A DNA stretch of 64,000 bases from Butyrivibrio proteoclasticus B316. GTDB taxonomy: Bacteria; Bacillota; Clostridia; Lachnospirales; Lachnospiraceae. Under the pieces are notes generated by a model. The model saw only the letters and a program-made list of their open reading frames with translations, made no database searches and was not told the origin of the DNA. The translations under genes and the position numbers were made by a program. This document shows positions 34,850-43,850 of the stretch, one piece after another. The stretch is from assembly GCF_000145035.1 (NCBI RefSeq), contig NC_014387.1:214440-278439 (forward strand). The letters are read 5' to 3'. The first letter of the stretch is position 1. Every line of letters starts with the position of its first letter.

Positions 34850-36538
34850 ATGTACGAAGATGATAAGATGGAACAGGGTGGTGTAAAAACTAACGATAGC
34901 ACAAATGATAATTCTCAGAATAACACACAGGGTAATACAGTAAATTCTACTTCTCAGAATTACTCACAGACATATTCTCAGAACTATGGTGCTTATGGAA
35001 GTGGACAGGGACAGGCAAACAATACCTATTCTTATAATCCTTACTCCTATGGTAATAATCAGCAGAGCCAGAATACTTACAGCTATGGCAATACAGGAAA
35101 TGGATATACTTACAATCAGCAGCAGACTCGCACATATGGTACATATCAGTACAATAACAGCAACGCGACTGCAGCTCCTGTTAAACCGGCCAAGAAGAAT
35201 ACAGCAGCAATAGTTGTAGCAGCAGTTGCTATTCTTGCTCTCCTTGTAGGCGGTGTTGGTGCTTCTTATTTTGCAATCGCCAATAAGGTAGCTGATAAAG
35301 TTGCAGAGACAACACAGGTTCAGGAAGATACAACTGAGAAGGCTCAGGTGGCACAGACAGAAACTTCTGAGGACAAGGTTCAGACAACTACTGTTTCTGC
35401 AGAAACTAAGGCTGTTGTTACAGATGTTACAGCCGTTGTAGAAGAGGTAATGCCAGCAATGGTAATTATCCACAACAACTATACAGCTTCAGCAAGCTAT
35501 TTTGGCTATGTACAGACTCAGGAAGCTACAGCATCAGGAAGCGGAATTATAGTTGGACAGAATGATTCAGAACTTTTGATAGCAACCAATTATCATGTAA
35601 TTGAGGGTGCTGATTCTTTGGAAGTTATCTTTAATGATGAATCTACTATAAAAGCTGATGTTAAGGGTACAAACTCAGACATGGATCTTGCTGTTATCGC
35701 AGTTTCTCTTGATGAGATTTCAAGCGATACAATGAGTAGTATTAAAGTGGCAACTCTTGGCGATAGTGATGCTCTTGTACTTGGAGAACCGGCTATAGCA
35801 ATTGGTAATGCTCTTGGTTATGGACAGTCAGTTACAACAGGTGTTATTTCAGCACTTAACCGTCAGGTAGAACTTGATGATGGATCTTCAAGAGAATTCA
35901 TTCAGACTGACGCAGCTATCAATCCTGGTAACTCAGGTGGTGCACTTCTGAATCTTCAGGGTGAAGTAATTGGTATTAACTCCAATAAGATTGGTGGAGA
36001 TACAGTAGAAGGAATGGGATATGCAATTCCGATTTCTGCTGCAAAACCTATCATTGAACAGCTTATGAATGAGCAGACCAAGATCAAGTATTCCGAAGAT
36101 AAAAGAGGCTATATCGGAATATCAGGAGTAAGTGTTACATCTGAAGTATCTGCAGTTTATGGACTTCCACTTGGTGTTTATATTGCAGAAGTAACAAATG
36201 GAGGCGGTGCTGAGGCAGCTGGCATCACAAAGGGCGATGTTATCGTTTCATTTGATGGAATGGAAATTGCTTCTATGGATGATCTCAAGAACAGACTTCA
36301 GTATTATCCGATCGGAGCTACAGTGCCTGTAACTGTTATGAGACAGAACGGTTCAGAGTATACAGAAGTTACATATAATGTTACACTAGGAGGAGCAACC
36401 GAGACTAGTTCTCAGGACTCCACGCAGCTGAAAACGGTGGAAGCTCAGGACAGTATGATGGCAAGCAGACACCAGCCAAGCCTGAAGACAGATCAGGAAA
36501 CTTTGGATCAGGCAATGGTGGACATTGATCAAGAATAG
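34850..36538 (+). CDS. htrA: Membrane-anchored HtrA/DegP-like serine protease with PDZ domain
   Basis: This 562-aa protein starts with about 110 residues rich in Asn, Gln, Tyr, Ser and Gly. One membrane helix follows (about 120-145, AAIVVAAVAILALLVGGVGA), then a trypsin-like domain with the full triad: His249 in TNYHVIEG, Asp279 in DMDLAVI and Ser362 in NPGNSGGAL. One PDZ domain (about 420-510, GLPLGVYIAEVTNGGGAEAAG) and a polar tail complete it. It should degrade damaged proteins on the outer face of the membrane, as HtrA/HtrB do in Firmicutes. The Asn/Gln/Tyr-rich cytoplasmic head is longer than usual. GGAAGAAGG precedes the ATG. Confidence 0.92.
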   Translation: MYEDDKMEQGGVKTNDSTNDNSQNNTQGNTVNSTSQNYSQTYSQNYGAYGSGQGQANNTYSYNPYSYGNNQQSQNTYSYGNTGNGYTYNQQQTRTYGTYQYNNSNATAAPVKPAKKNTAAIVVAAVAILALLVGGVGASYFAIANKVADKVAETTQVQEDTTEKAQVAQTETSEDKVQTTTVSAETKAVVTDVTAVVEEVMPAMVIIHNNYTASASYFGYVQTQEATASGSGIIVGQNDSELLIATNYHVIEGADSLEVIFNDESTIKADVKGTNSDMDLAVIAVSLDEISSDTMSSIKVATLGDSDALVLGEPAIAIGNALGYGQSVTTGVISALNRQVELDDGSSREFIQTDAAINPGNSGGALLNLQGEVIGINSNKIGGDTVEGMGYAIPISAAKPIIEQLMNEQTKIKYSEDKRGYIGISGVSVTSEVSAVYGLPLGVYIAEVTNGGGAEAAGITKGDVIVSFDGMEIASMDDLKNRLQYYPIGATVPVTVMRQNGSEYTEVTYNVTLGGATETSSQDSTQLKTVEAQDSMMASRHQPSLKTDQETLDQAMVDIDQE

Positions 36539-36548
36539 AACTATATGG

Positions 36549-36591
36549 TTGCTATGGATGACGAGGAGCCATCCATAGCAATTTCTTTTTT
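36549..36591 (+). terminator. Intrinsic terminator after htrA
   Basis: TTGCTATGGAT (36549-36559) pairs with ATCCATAGCAA (36571-36581), followed by TTTCTTTTTT. Confidence 0.92.
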
Positions 36592-36617
36592 CACAGGAAA
36601 TAAGGGAGAATTATCGG

Positions 36618-38126
36618 ATGACAGACAACAGAAATGATGATTTCGATTTCAGAGAAGTTACAGATGATGAGAGCGTAGATATTAAGGACGAAGACAACAA
36701 GCAGGAATTTGAAGACGTATGCTTTGTTTGCAGAAGACCTGAGAGTAAGGCTGGTAAGATGTTCCATCTTCCGAACAATATATCAATCTGTAACGATTGT
36801 ATGCACAAGACGATGGATACAGTGAGCCAGTTTGATTATCAGAATATGCTTAATAATCCTAATCTCATGAATGAGCTTAACAAACAGACAGGAATGCCTA
36901 ACATGGGATTTTTTAACATGGGAGATCTCACGAACGGCAATTTCAATATGGGCGGCGGAATCCCTAATTCTCAGAAGATCAAGAAAAAGAGTGAGAAGAG
37001 CAGTAAAGCTGCTATAGACATCAAGAATATTCCTGCTCCGCACAAGATCAAGGCTAAGCTTGATGAGTACGTTATTGGACAGGATCAGGCCAAAAAGGTA
37101 ATGTCTGTTGCTGTTTATAATCATTATAAGAGAGTAGCAACGGATACAATGGATGAGATTGAAATTGAGAAATCCAATATCCTTCTCTTGGGACCAACAG
37201 GAAGTGGTAAGACATATCTGGTCAAGACTCTTGCCAAACTCCTTGATGTGCCGCTTGCCATTGCAGATGCTACATCACTTACAGAGGCCGGATATATTGG
37301 AGATGATATCGAGAGCGTTGTAAGTAAGCTTCTTGCTGCAGCAGGCAATGATGTTGAGAAAACTGAGCATGGTATTATCTTTATCGATGAGATAGATAAA
37401 ATTGCCAAGAAGAAAAATACTACCAGCAGAGATGTAAGCGGAGAATCTGTTCAGCAGGGAATGCTCAAGCTCCTTGAGGGTTCCAATGTGGAAGTTCCTG
37501 TAGGCGCCGGCAGCAAGAATGCCATGGTTCCGCTTGCTACTGTTAATACCAGAAATATTCTCTTTATATGTGGTGGTGCATTCCCTGATCTTGAAGACAT
37601 CATTACTCAGAGACTTAATAAGCAGACATCCATAGGATTTGATGCTGATCTTAAGGATAAATATGAAGATGATCCTAACATTTTGTCCAAGGTAACAGTT
37701 GATGATCTCAAGAAGTTCGGCATGATTCCTGAGTTTTTGGGCCGTCTTCCTATAATCTGTTCCCTTCAGGCTCTTACCAAGGATATGCTGGTCAAGATAT
37801 TAAAAGAGCCCAAGAATGCTATCCTCAAGCAATATCAGAAGCTCCTTGCTCTTGATGAAGTAGATTTATTATTTGATGATACAGCTCTTGAAGCTATAGC
37901 AGAGAAAGCTCTTGAAAAGGATACTGGAGCAAGAGCTCTCCGTGCTATTATCGAGGAATTCATGCTTGATATCATGTATGAGATTCCCAAGGATGACAAT
38001 ATCGGAAGAGTGACAATTACACGTGACTATATTGAGGGTAAGGCATCTCCTCTAATTGAGATAAGAGGAGAATCTGTTCAGCCAAGGCTTCCTCAGTTAA
38101 ACGTAGAGCAGGCTACAAATACCTGA
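36618..38126 (+). CDS. clpX: ClpX, ATP-dependent unfoldase of the ClpXP protease
   Basis: This 502-aa AAA+ protein unfolds tagged substrates and feeds them to ClpP. The N-terminal zinc domain has Cys35, Cys38, Cys58 and Cys61. Walker A is GPTGSGKT (about 191-198), the pore loop EAGYIGDD, Walker B IIFIDEID and the ClpP-docking loop contains TSIGF. The ATPase core starts about 70 residues later than in E. coli ClpX because of a Met/Asn/Gly-rich linker (about 75-140, with MPNMGFFNMGDLTNGNFNMG). No clpP lies next to it, unlike the common clpP-clpX order. GGGAG precedes the ATG. Confidence 0.95.
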   Translation: MTDNRNDDFDFREVTDDESVDIKDEDNKQEFEDVCFVCRRPESKAGKMFHLPNNISICNDCMHKTMDTVSQFDYQNMLNNPNLMNELNKQTGMPNMGFFNMGDLTNGNFNMGGGIPNSQKIKKKSEKSSKAAIDIKNIPAPHKIKAKLDEYVIGQDQAKKVMSVAVYNHYKRVATDTMDEIEIEKSNILLLGPTGSGKTYLVKTLAKLLDVPLAIADATSLTEAGYIGDDIESVVSKLLAAAGNDVEKTEHGIIFIDEIDKIAKKKNTTSRDVSGESVQQGMLKLLEGSNVEVPVGAGSKNAMVPLATVNTRNILFICGGAFPDLEDIITQRLNKQTSIGFDADLKDKYEDDPNILSKVTVDDLKKFGMIPEFLGRLPIICSLQALTKDMLVKILKEPKNAILKQYQKLLALDEVDLLFDDTALEAIAEKALEKDTGARALRAIIEEFMLDIMYEIPKDDNIGRVTITRDYIEGKASPLIEIRGESVQPRLPQLNVEQATNT

Positions 38127-38138
38127 TTAAAAAATAAA

Positions 38139-38180
38139 AGCTGTGAAGTAATGATTTCTCATTATTTCACAGCTCTTTTT
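38139..38180. terminator. Bidirectional terminator between clpX and the carbamate kinase gene
   Basis: AGCTGTGAAGTAATG (38139-38153) pairs with CATTATTTCACAGCT (38160-38174) with one G-U pair. The plus strand follows with CTTTTTT and the minus strand with TTTTATTTTTT, so it can stop both convergent genes. Confidence 0.9.
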
Positions 38181-38188
38181 TCTTTGTT

Positions 38189-39124
38189 TCAGAAAGTGAT
38201 ACGAGTACCGGCTTTACCCTTGAGCGCATCCTTGACGCTTCCAAGAGAAGTGATAACAACTTCGCCGTCGTGGTTGGATTCAAGGAACTCAATTGCTGCT
38301 TCTATTTTGGGAAGCATGTCTGTCTCGCCAAATTCACCTGCCTCAATATATGCCTTAGCTTCAGAAACGGACATCTTGGAGATTTCCTCCTGGCCCTCTT
38401 TCTGGAAGTTCTTGTATACATAAGGAACGGATGTGAGGATTATGAGCTTGTCTGACTTAAGGTCAGCAGCAAGCTTGCCGGCGATGGCATCTTTTTCTAT
38501 GACTGCTGATGCACCCTTGAGGATGTGTCCCTGCTGGATAACAGGAATTCCGCCGCCTCCGCATGCAATTACGATCTGGCCTGCATCTACAAGGGCTTTG
38601 ATTGCATCAATTTCAACTATATCAATTGGCTTGGGCGCTGCGACTATACGTCTGTAGCCTTTGCCGGGATCTTCTTTAACAAAGTTTCCTTTTTTTATCT
38701 CGTTATCGGCATCTTCCTTGGACATATATCTGCCGATGGCCTTGGTTGGCGCATAAAATGCTTCATCATAAGGATCAACTGTTACCTGTGTCAGGATTGT
38801 GCTGACAGCCTTGGAAATACCCCTTGCTGTGAGCTCTGCCTTGAGGGAATTCTGAATATCATATCCTACATAGCCCTGGCTCATTGCGTTACATACGCAC
38901 ATGGGAGCTGCGGTGTAATCAATATACATTCTGTGAAGCTCAGTCATGGCCTTGTGTATCATGCTGACCTGAGGTCCGTTACTGTGTGTAATTGTAAGAA
39001 GGTAACCGGCTTCTACAAGATCTGCAAGAGCCGTAGCTGCGACTTTGGTAGCTGTGAGCTGCTCTGAGGTTGTAACACCGAGAGCGTCGTGTCCTAGAGA
39101 AACTACTGCTTTAATGTTATCCAT
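38189..39124 (-). CDS. arcC: Carbamate kinase family protein, divergent N-terminal motifs
   Basis: This 311-aa amino-acid-kinase-fold protein resembles carbamate kinase, which makes ATP from carbamoyl phosphate. The C-terminal half is typical: IACGGGGIPV, EKDAIAGKLAADL, KLIILTSVPYVY and GETDMLPKIEAAIEFLE. Near the N terminus, however, the usual LGGNAL phosphate loop reads LGHDAL and the HGNGPQVG loop reads HSNGPQVS. Enzyme activity is therefore less certain than the family assignment. No arginine deiminase or carbamoyltransferase gene is nearby. A TTGTAA-17-TACAAT promoter lies upstream on the minus strand. Confidence 0.8.
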   Translation of the reverse strand: MDNIKAVVSLGHDALGVTTSEQLTATKVAATALADLVEAGYLLTITHSNGPQVSMIHKAMTELHRMYIDYTAAPMCVCNAMSQGYVGYDIQNSLKAELTARGISKAVSTILTQVTVDPYDEAFYAPTKAIGRYMSKEDADNEIKKGNFVKEDPGKGYRRIVAAPKPIDIVEIDAIKALVDAGQIVIACGGGGIPVIQQGHILKGASAVIEKDAIAGKLAADLKSDKLIILTSVPYVYKNFQKEGQEEISKMSVSEAKAYIEAGEFGETDMLPKIEAAIEFLESNHDGEVVITSLGSVKDALKGKAGTRITF

Positions 39125-39168
39125 AATGTCTCCATTTCCGCGTGATTTCAGATAAAAAATTTAAGTAC

Positions 39169-39197
39169 ATTGTACAAAATTAATAACCACTTTACAA
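39169..39197 (-). promoter_or_regulatory. Promoter of the carbamate kinase gene
   Basis: On the minus strand TTGTAA (39197-39192), 17 bp, then TACAAT (39174-39169). Its -35 overlaps the -35 of a divergent plus-strand candidate. Confidence 0.55.
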
Positions 39198-39220
39198 TAA
39201 TAAACAATTTGTAGTAGTAT
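39191..39220 (+). promoter_or_regulatory. Candidate promoter of the MATE transporter gene
   Basis: TTTACA (39191-39196), 18 bp, then TAGTAT (39215-39220), about 33 bases before the start codon. It overlaps the divergent promoter of the carbamate kinase gene, so the two may compete. Confidence 0.5.
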
Positions 39221-39252
39221 GTATCTTCGTTGATTAGTGAAAGGAAAACAAA

Positions 39253-40623
39253 ATGACGAAGACAAGTAATATAAGAGATTTAACTGTCGGAGATCCTATG
39301 AAACTCATAATGGGATTTGCAATGTCTCTTTTCTGGGGAATGTTGTTCCAGCAGCTTTACAATATAATCGATACGGCTATAGTATCCTGGACTCTTGGTA
39401 AGGAAGCTTATTCCGGAATGGGATCTACAGGTGCTGTTAACTTCCTGATCATGGGCTTCTGCATGGGAGTGTGCAATGGTTTTGCCATACCTATAGCGCA
39501 GAGGTTTGGAGCAAGAGACTACAAGAGCATGCGTAAATTCTTCACTCATGCAATTATTCTCTGCTCAGTATTTGCAGTAGTTATGACCTTTTTTGTCAGC
39601 ATATTCTGCAAACAGATCCTTGTCGTAATGAGAACTCCTGATTCCATATTGACTTATGCTTATAAGTATATAATCGTTATCTTTCTTGGAATTCCGGCAA
39701 CTTATATGTACAATCTTTTATCAGCTACAATTCGTGCACTTGGAGATAGTAAGCATCCTGTGCAGTATCTGATAATAGGTTCTGTTGCCAACATTGCTTT
39801 TGACCTTTTGTTTATTCTGGTATTCCACTGGGGGATATTCGGTGCGGCCTTTGCTACCGTTGTTTCACAACTGATAGCAGGAACACTTTGTCTTTTATAT
39901 ATTGTCAGGAAAATAGATATTCTAAGGCTTTCAAAAGTTGACTGGCAGGCTGATAAATCTCATTTCCTGATCCTTCTTAATATGGGAGTTCCTATGGGAC
40001 TTCAGTATTCAATTACAGCAATAGGAAGTGTTATTTTACAGACAGCTATAAATGGGCTTGGAGAGGATGCGGTTACTGCTGTCACTACAGCAAGTAAGGT
40101 CAGCATGTTCTTCTGTATTCCTTTTGATGCTCTTGGTTCAACTATGGCAACTTATGGTGGACAGAATGTAGGTGCCAAGAAGCTTGATCATCTGACAATG
40201 GGACTTAGAGCGGCGGTTAAGATTGGCAGTATTTATTCTATACTGGCATTTGTTGTTCTTGCTTTCTTTGGAAGAAATTTTGCCATGATATTCCTTGATG
40301 CAAGTGAAGTTACATGCCTTGATAATGCGCATCTTTTCCTGATATATAACAGCCTGTTCTATATACCGCTTGCGCTAGTTAATATTGTAAGATTCCTTAT
40401 TCAGGGTATGGGATATTCTATGTTTGCAGTACTTGCCGGTGTCATGGAGATGATTGGAAGATCGCTTGTGGCGGTGTTACTGGTGCCACATCTGGGATTT
40501 ACCGCAATCTGCCTCGCCAGCCCGGTGGCATGGATATTGGCAGATGCGTTTCTGATCCCTGCATTTATTACAGTTAGAAATAAGCTTCAGAGAATATTCA
40601 ATGGTCAGGTAGAAGTTTATTAA
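39253..40623 (+). CDS. MATE-family multidrug/cation antiporter
   Basis: This 456-aa protein has about twelve hydrophobic segments in two pseudo-repeats, typical of MATE exporters. LFWGMLFQQLYNIIDTAIV at the N terminus matches the family opening, and ATIRALGDSKHPVQY is its conserved loop; the second half repeats the pattern (LQYSITAIGS, RFLIQGMGYS). It probably exports toxic organic cations using an ion gradient; its real substrate is unknown. AAAGGAAAAC precedes the ATG. Its TAA stop overlaps the stop of the convergent GH2 gene. Confidence 0.92.
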   Translation: MTKTSNIRDLTVGDPMKLIMGFAMSLFWGMLFQQLYNIIDTAIVSWTLGKEAYSGMGSTGAVNFLIMGFCMGVCNGFAIPIAQRFGARDYKSMRKFFTHAIILCSVFAVVMTFFVSIFCKQILVVMRTPDSILTYAYKYIIVIFLGIPATYMYNLLSATIRALGDSKHPVQYLIIGSVANIAFDLLFILVFHWGIFGAAFATVVSQLIAGTLCLLYIVRKIDILRLSKVDWQADKSHFLILLNMGVPMGLQYSITAIGSVILQTAINGLGEDAVTAVTTASKVSMFFCIPFDALGSTMATYGGQNVGAKKLDHLTMGLRAAVKIGSIYSILAFVVLAFFGRNFAMIFLDASEVTCLDNAHLFLIYNSLFYIPLALVNIVRFLIQGMGYSMFAVLAGVMEMIGRSLVAVLLVPHLGFTAICLASPVAWILADAFLIPAFITVRNKLQRIFNGQVEVY

Positions 40624-42560
40624 AGCTTATTAAGAGCATTGTTGATGTTCTGAGAAAGGCTTGGATCAAGGTCAGGGTTGATCTTGGTTATACGCCTGTC
40701 GTAGGTCATAAGACCATTAACTTCTTCTTCTACGTCACTTACCTGCGTGTATACAGCGCCGGCAAGACCTTCGGTAATAAGAGGCTTGATGGAGCCGTTT
40801 ATAAGGTTATAATATGCGACACCCAGTTGATCCAGGGTGTCGTATTTTTTATATCCGTACACTCTGTCTACGCTGCTGTGTCCATCTATGTGCAGTGTAA
40901 ATCCACCATATTCGGAAATTACAAAGGCTCTTCCGTTCTTGTCATGCTCAACAGCAAGCGGCCTGAAGTAGTTATGAACACTTCTGTAGTTGCCACTTCC
41001 TTCATCAAACCATCCGCTGGCCTGATCGATTGGTCTGGTATCATCAAGTTCCCTTGCCATTATAGTTGCGCTGGCAGCATTGAACTGCCCCCAGCCCTCG
41101 TTGAACAGAACCCAGGTGGCAATACTCGGCACATTGTAGAGGTGTCTTATAGTATTCTGCATTTCCTTGAGCCATTCTTTACGGCCTTCTGCAGAGCTTC
41201 TGGAAAATGCCTTGTAGGTAGATGGTCCATCCGGCATACGACCAAACATACCCGGGAAAAGAGTTGGCAGATATGATACAACAGGCTTGGCATAAGATGA
41301 GCCACCACTTACCATGTCCTGCCAGACTATCATGCCGAGTCTGTCACAGTGATAATACCATCTGGCTGCTTCTATCTTGATGTGCTTTCTCATCATATTG
41401 AAATGAAGACGCTTCATCTCTTTGATATCAAAAATCAGTGCTTCATCTGATGGGGCAGTATAAAGTCCATCTGGCCAATAGCCTTGATCTAATACACCCA
41501 TAAGGAAATATGGAGTGTGGTTCAGACAGAATCTGCTGATACCAAGTGAGTCTTTTTCTATGGAATAATAGCGCATAGCAAAATAGGAATCCACGTGATC
41601 CTCGGCAGTGCTGATCTGGAGAGGATAAAGGTATGGATCCTCAGGACTCCACAAATGTGGATTATCCAGTTTAAAAATAAAGTGATAATAGCTTGGGCTT
41701 ATTGCCGAGTGGTCTTCGCCTATGCTGGGATAGGTATCTGAGGAAAAAGAAAAATCACCTGTGAATGTAGTGTCATAGGAATCAGATGAAGAAGGTGATT
41801 TCACCAGCTCTTTTCCCGGAATCCTGACTGTAACCCGGCTGGGCTTATTGGTAGATACTTCAATCGACACGGTTCTGAGGTCATCTTCTGGTCTGATACG
41901 TAGTTCTCTTATGTATGTGTCAGGAACTTCTTCAATCCATACAGTCTGCCAGATTCCGCTCTGCGCAGAGTAATACATACCGCCGCGTTTAAGAGTTTGC
42001 TTGCCTCTGCTGTGATATGAAGAATCGCTTGTATCAGAAACTTTAACAGCAAGAATATTATCAAGAGTACTGAGCTTGTCATCGCTATAATTAAGGTATT
42101 CTGTTATATCAAGGGTAAATGGAAGATAGCCACCTTTGTGATTACCGATTGAAACAGAGTTGATGAAAACTTCAGCGAACTGGTCAACTGCTCCAAAGTG
42201 AAGTAAAAATCTGGAATCAGTTTTTTTCCTGGTAAGAGTCGGGAGAGACTTTTTGTACCATAGAAACTGATAGGGTTCAAGGCGTCTCTCAACTCCGGAG
42301 AGGATTGCTTCCGGTGAAAAAGGTACAAGAATATTGCCATCCATCTGTGCAGGCATTGACTCGCCTGACTCCTGAGGAACTATAGCATATTCCCACTCGC
42401 CGTTGAGATTATAGTAGCTGTTTCGCTGAAATTGAGGGCGTGGATACTCTTTGAGTACATTATTCCTGTCGAGTTTCTCACCCCAGGGTGTATATAGTCT
42501 GTTTAAAACGTCGTCCTCGTGTGGCTTATCGATAGCACGTATAGCATCAATTAAGTCCAT
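40620..42560 (-). CDS. GH2 glycoside hydrolase (beta-galactosidase/glucuronidase type)
   Basis: This 646-aa cytoplasmic GH2 enzyme has a sugar-binding domain (about 35-190; YYNLNGEWEYAIVP, LHFGAVDQFAEVFINSV), an Ig-like domain and a TIM barrel from about 330. The predicted acid/base glutamate is in WVLFNEGWGQFN and the nucleophile in FVISEYGGFT. The LDQGYWPDGLYTAP and RKHIKIEAARWYYHCD segments are typical of a GH2 subgroup whose exact substrate varies. ATG 42560 was chosen (AGGAGG upstream); the frame continues to 42587. It overlaps the end of the DUF975 gene by 14 bases, so both are likely one transcript. Confidence 0.87.
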   Translation of the reverse strand: MDLIDAIRAIDKPHEDDVLNRLYTPWGEKLDRNNVLKEYPRPQFQRNSYYNLNGEWEYAIVPQESGESMPAQMDGNILVPFSPEAILSGVERRLEPYQFLWYKKSLPTLTRKKTDSRFLLHFGAVDQFAEVFINSVSIGNHKGGYLPFTLDITEYLNYSDDKLSTLDNILAVKVSDTSDSSYHSRGKQTLKRGGMYYSAQSGIWQTVWIEEVPDTYIRELRIRPEDDLRTVSIEVSTNKPSRVTVRIPGKELVKSPSSSDSYDTTFTGDFSFSSDTYPSIGEDHSAISPSYYHFIFKLDNPHLWSPEDPYLYPLQISTAEDHVDSYFAMRYYSIEKDSLGISRFCLNHTPYFLMGVLDQGYWPDGLYTAPSDEALIFDIKEMKRLHFNMMRKHIKIEAARWYYHCDRLGMIVWQDMVSGGSSYAKPVVSYLPTLFPGMFGRMPDGPSTYKAFSRSSAEGRKEWLKEMQNTIRHLYNVPSIATWVLFNEGWGQFNAASATIMARELDDTRPIDQASGWFDEGSGNYRSVHNYFRPLAVEHDKNGRAFVISEYGGFTLHIDGHSSVDRVYGYKKYDTLDQLGVAYYNLINGSIKPLITEGLAGAVYTQVSDVEEEVNGLMTYDRRITKINPDLDPSLSQNINNALNKL

Positions 42561-43296
42561 TTTGTTCCTCCTTACTGCTGCTGACATTTGCTGCTTCTGA
42601 GATCAGATTCTGATAAAAGACAGCTACACTGGCATATCTGTAGACGCTGATCCACAAAAGAGGAACAAACAGCGTGATTATTCCAAAGATATATAGTGGG
42701 ACGAAACTTAGCTGCAAGAGGAAAAGCTTTCCTTTTCTGCCCTGCATTAATCTACGGCTTGTCTTAAGAAGCTCAAGGGCAGACCTGTCAGGAAAATCAT
42801 GGAGCAAAAAGAATGCCTGTGAATACATCAAATAAATAAATATGTTGATCACTATGCCAGCTATCAGAATAATAATGTTGGTCAGATACAGGTCGATAGA
42901 AGATGTCTGATCCGCGTAAAAAAGGATCAGTGAAGATGGAAGAGTCACTAGATAATTGGCTATTACAAAGACTGATTGAATAACTACAGCTTTCTGCGGC
43001 TGCTGTTTGAGACCAAAGAAAATATCAGATGCAGAAATTGTCTGTGAGTAAACCAGATTCATATAAAGATAAGCCTTGCCTGATGCAAGGATACCCAGAA
43101 GAATGCTCACTATGAGGTTGATGAACTGATTGATGATAAAAATGAGGATATTACCGTAGGATGCAACTGTGGTAATACCCGAGATTAAAACCTGAATAAT
43201 GAAAATAAGAATGTTCGCAAAAATAAGAGTTCCGTATCTGTCCAGAGCTCTTTCTTTGGCGATAGCTTTAAGCTGTGCTGTTGATATTGTTGACAT
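42547..43296 (-). CDS. DUF975-family membrane protein
   Basis: This 249-aa protein has about six hydrophobic segments and the family features AIAKERALDRYGTLI at the start and SRRLMQGRKGKLFLLQLSFVPL near residue 190. The function of DUF975 proteins is unknown. GGGGGAG precedes the ATG. It overlaps the GH2 gene downstream. Confidence 0.8.
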   Translation of the reverse strand: MSTISTAQLKAIAKERALDRYGTLIFANILIFIIQVLISGITTVASYGNILIFIINQFINLIVSILLGILASGKAYLYMNLVYSQTISASDIFFGLKQQPQKAVVIQSVFVIANYLVTLPSSLILFYADQTSSIDLYLTNIIILIAGIVINIFIYLMYSQAFFLLHDFPDRSALELLKTSRRLMQGRKGKLFLLQLSFVPLYIFGIITLFVPLLWISVYRYASVAVFYQNLISEAANVSSSKEEQNGLN

Positions 43297-43318
43297 TTAT
43301 ACTCCCCCGACAACCTCC

Positions 43319-43816
43319 TTATCCTGCCAGATCTATATTGGCGCCCAAAAGTCCCTGCTGGTCCATAGCCTTGCGGGATTTCTGGTATGGGTTATCTTCG
43401 TTACTGTATTTGATCTTGGTTGCGGTCTCCCCACCGCTGACATAAACGCGTCCGCACTCGGGACACACTGCTGTCTTGATAGAAACAGATGCCTGTAATA
43501 CTTTGCCGTTATTCATGGCTGCATCCTTGTAAGCGTTACTGACATGCTCAGCCTCATGTCCGCGAACTCTGGAAGCTGCTGACTGAGGACTGATGTGCTG
43601 CGCCGATTTAAAAGAAACCATCTCATCTGAACCGTCCTGATATTTGCGGTTCTTGCAGGTTTCACATTCTGCCGGAGATGAAAGCTTACCTGGAGCCTTA
43701 TTGGTAGATTCATTTGGATTAAGTATAGGCTTGGATCCTTCGGCAGGTGTGCGGTTTGTAACACCAAGACCTGCGTATGCACCGTATCCACTTCCTATTG
43801 CACCTATCATACTCAT
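43319..43816 (-). CDS. SprA-like putative metallopeptidase
   Basis: This 165-aa soluble protein carries a zinc-protease motif HEAEH at residues 87-91 and two cysteine pairs (Cys51/Cys54 in CETCKNRKY and Cys118/Cys121 in CPECGRVY) that may bind a structural metal. This combination matches the SprA/CJM1_0395 group of putative metallopeptidases, whose substrates are unknown. ATG 43816 with AAGAGGTG upstream was chosen over a GTG two codons earlier. It lies 22 bases before the DUF975 gene and is probably in the same operon. Confidence 0.72.
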   Translation of the reverse strand: MSMIGAIGSGYGAYAGLGVTNRTPAEGSKPILNPNESTNKAPGKLSSPAECETCKNRKYQDGSDEMVSFKSAQHISPQSAASRVRGHEAEHVSNAYKDAAMNNGKVLQASVSIKTAVCPECGRVYVSGGETATKIKYSNEDNPYQKSRKAMDQQGLLGANIDLAG

Positions 43817-43850
43817 GGGCACCTCTTTCTATGGCAAAAGAGAAGCCGGA

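Noticed and set aside
34964..35473. Minus-strand open frame rich in Cys, Ser and Ile opposite the HtrA head
   Set aside because: It arises from the repetitive Asn/Tyr/Gln codons on the other strand.
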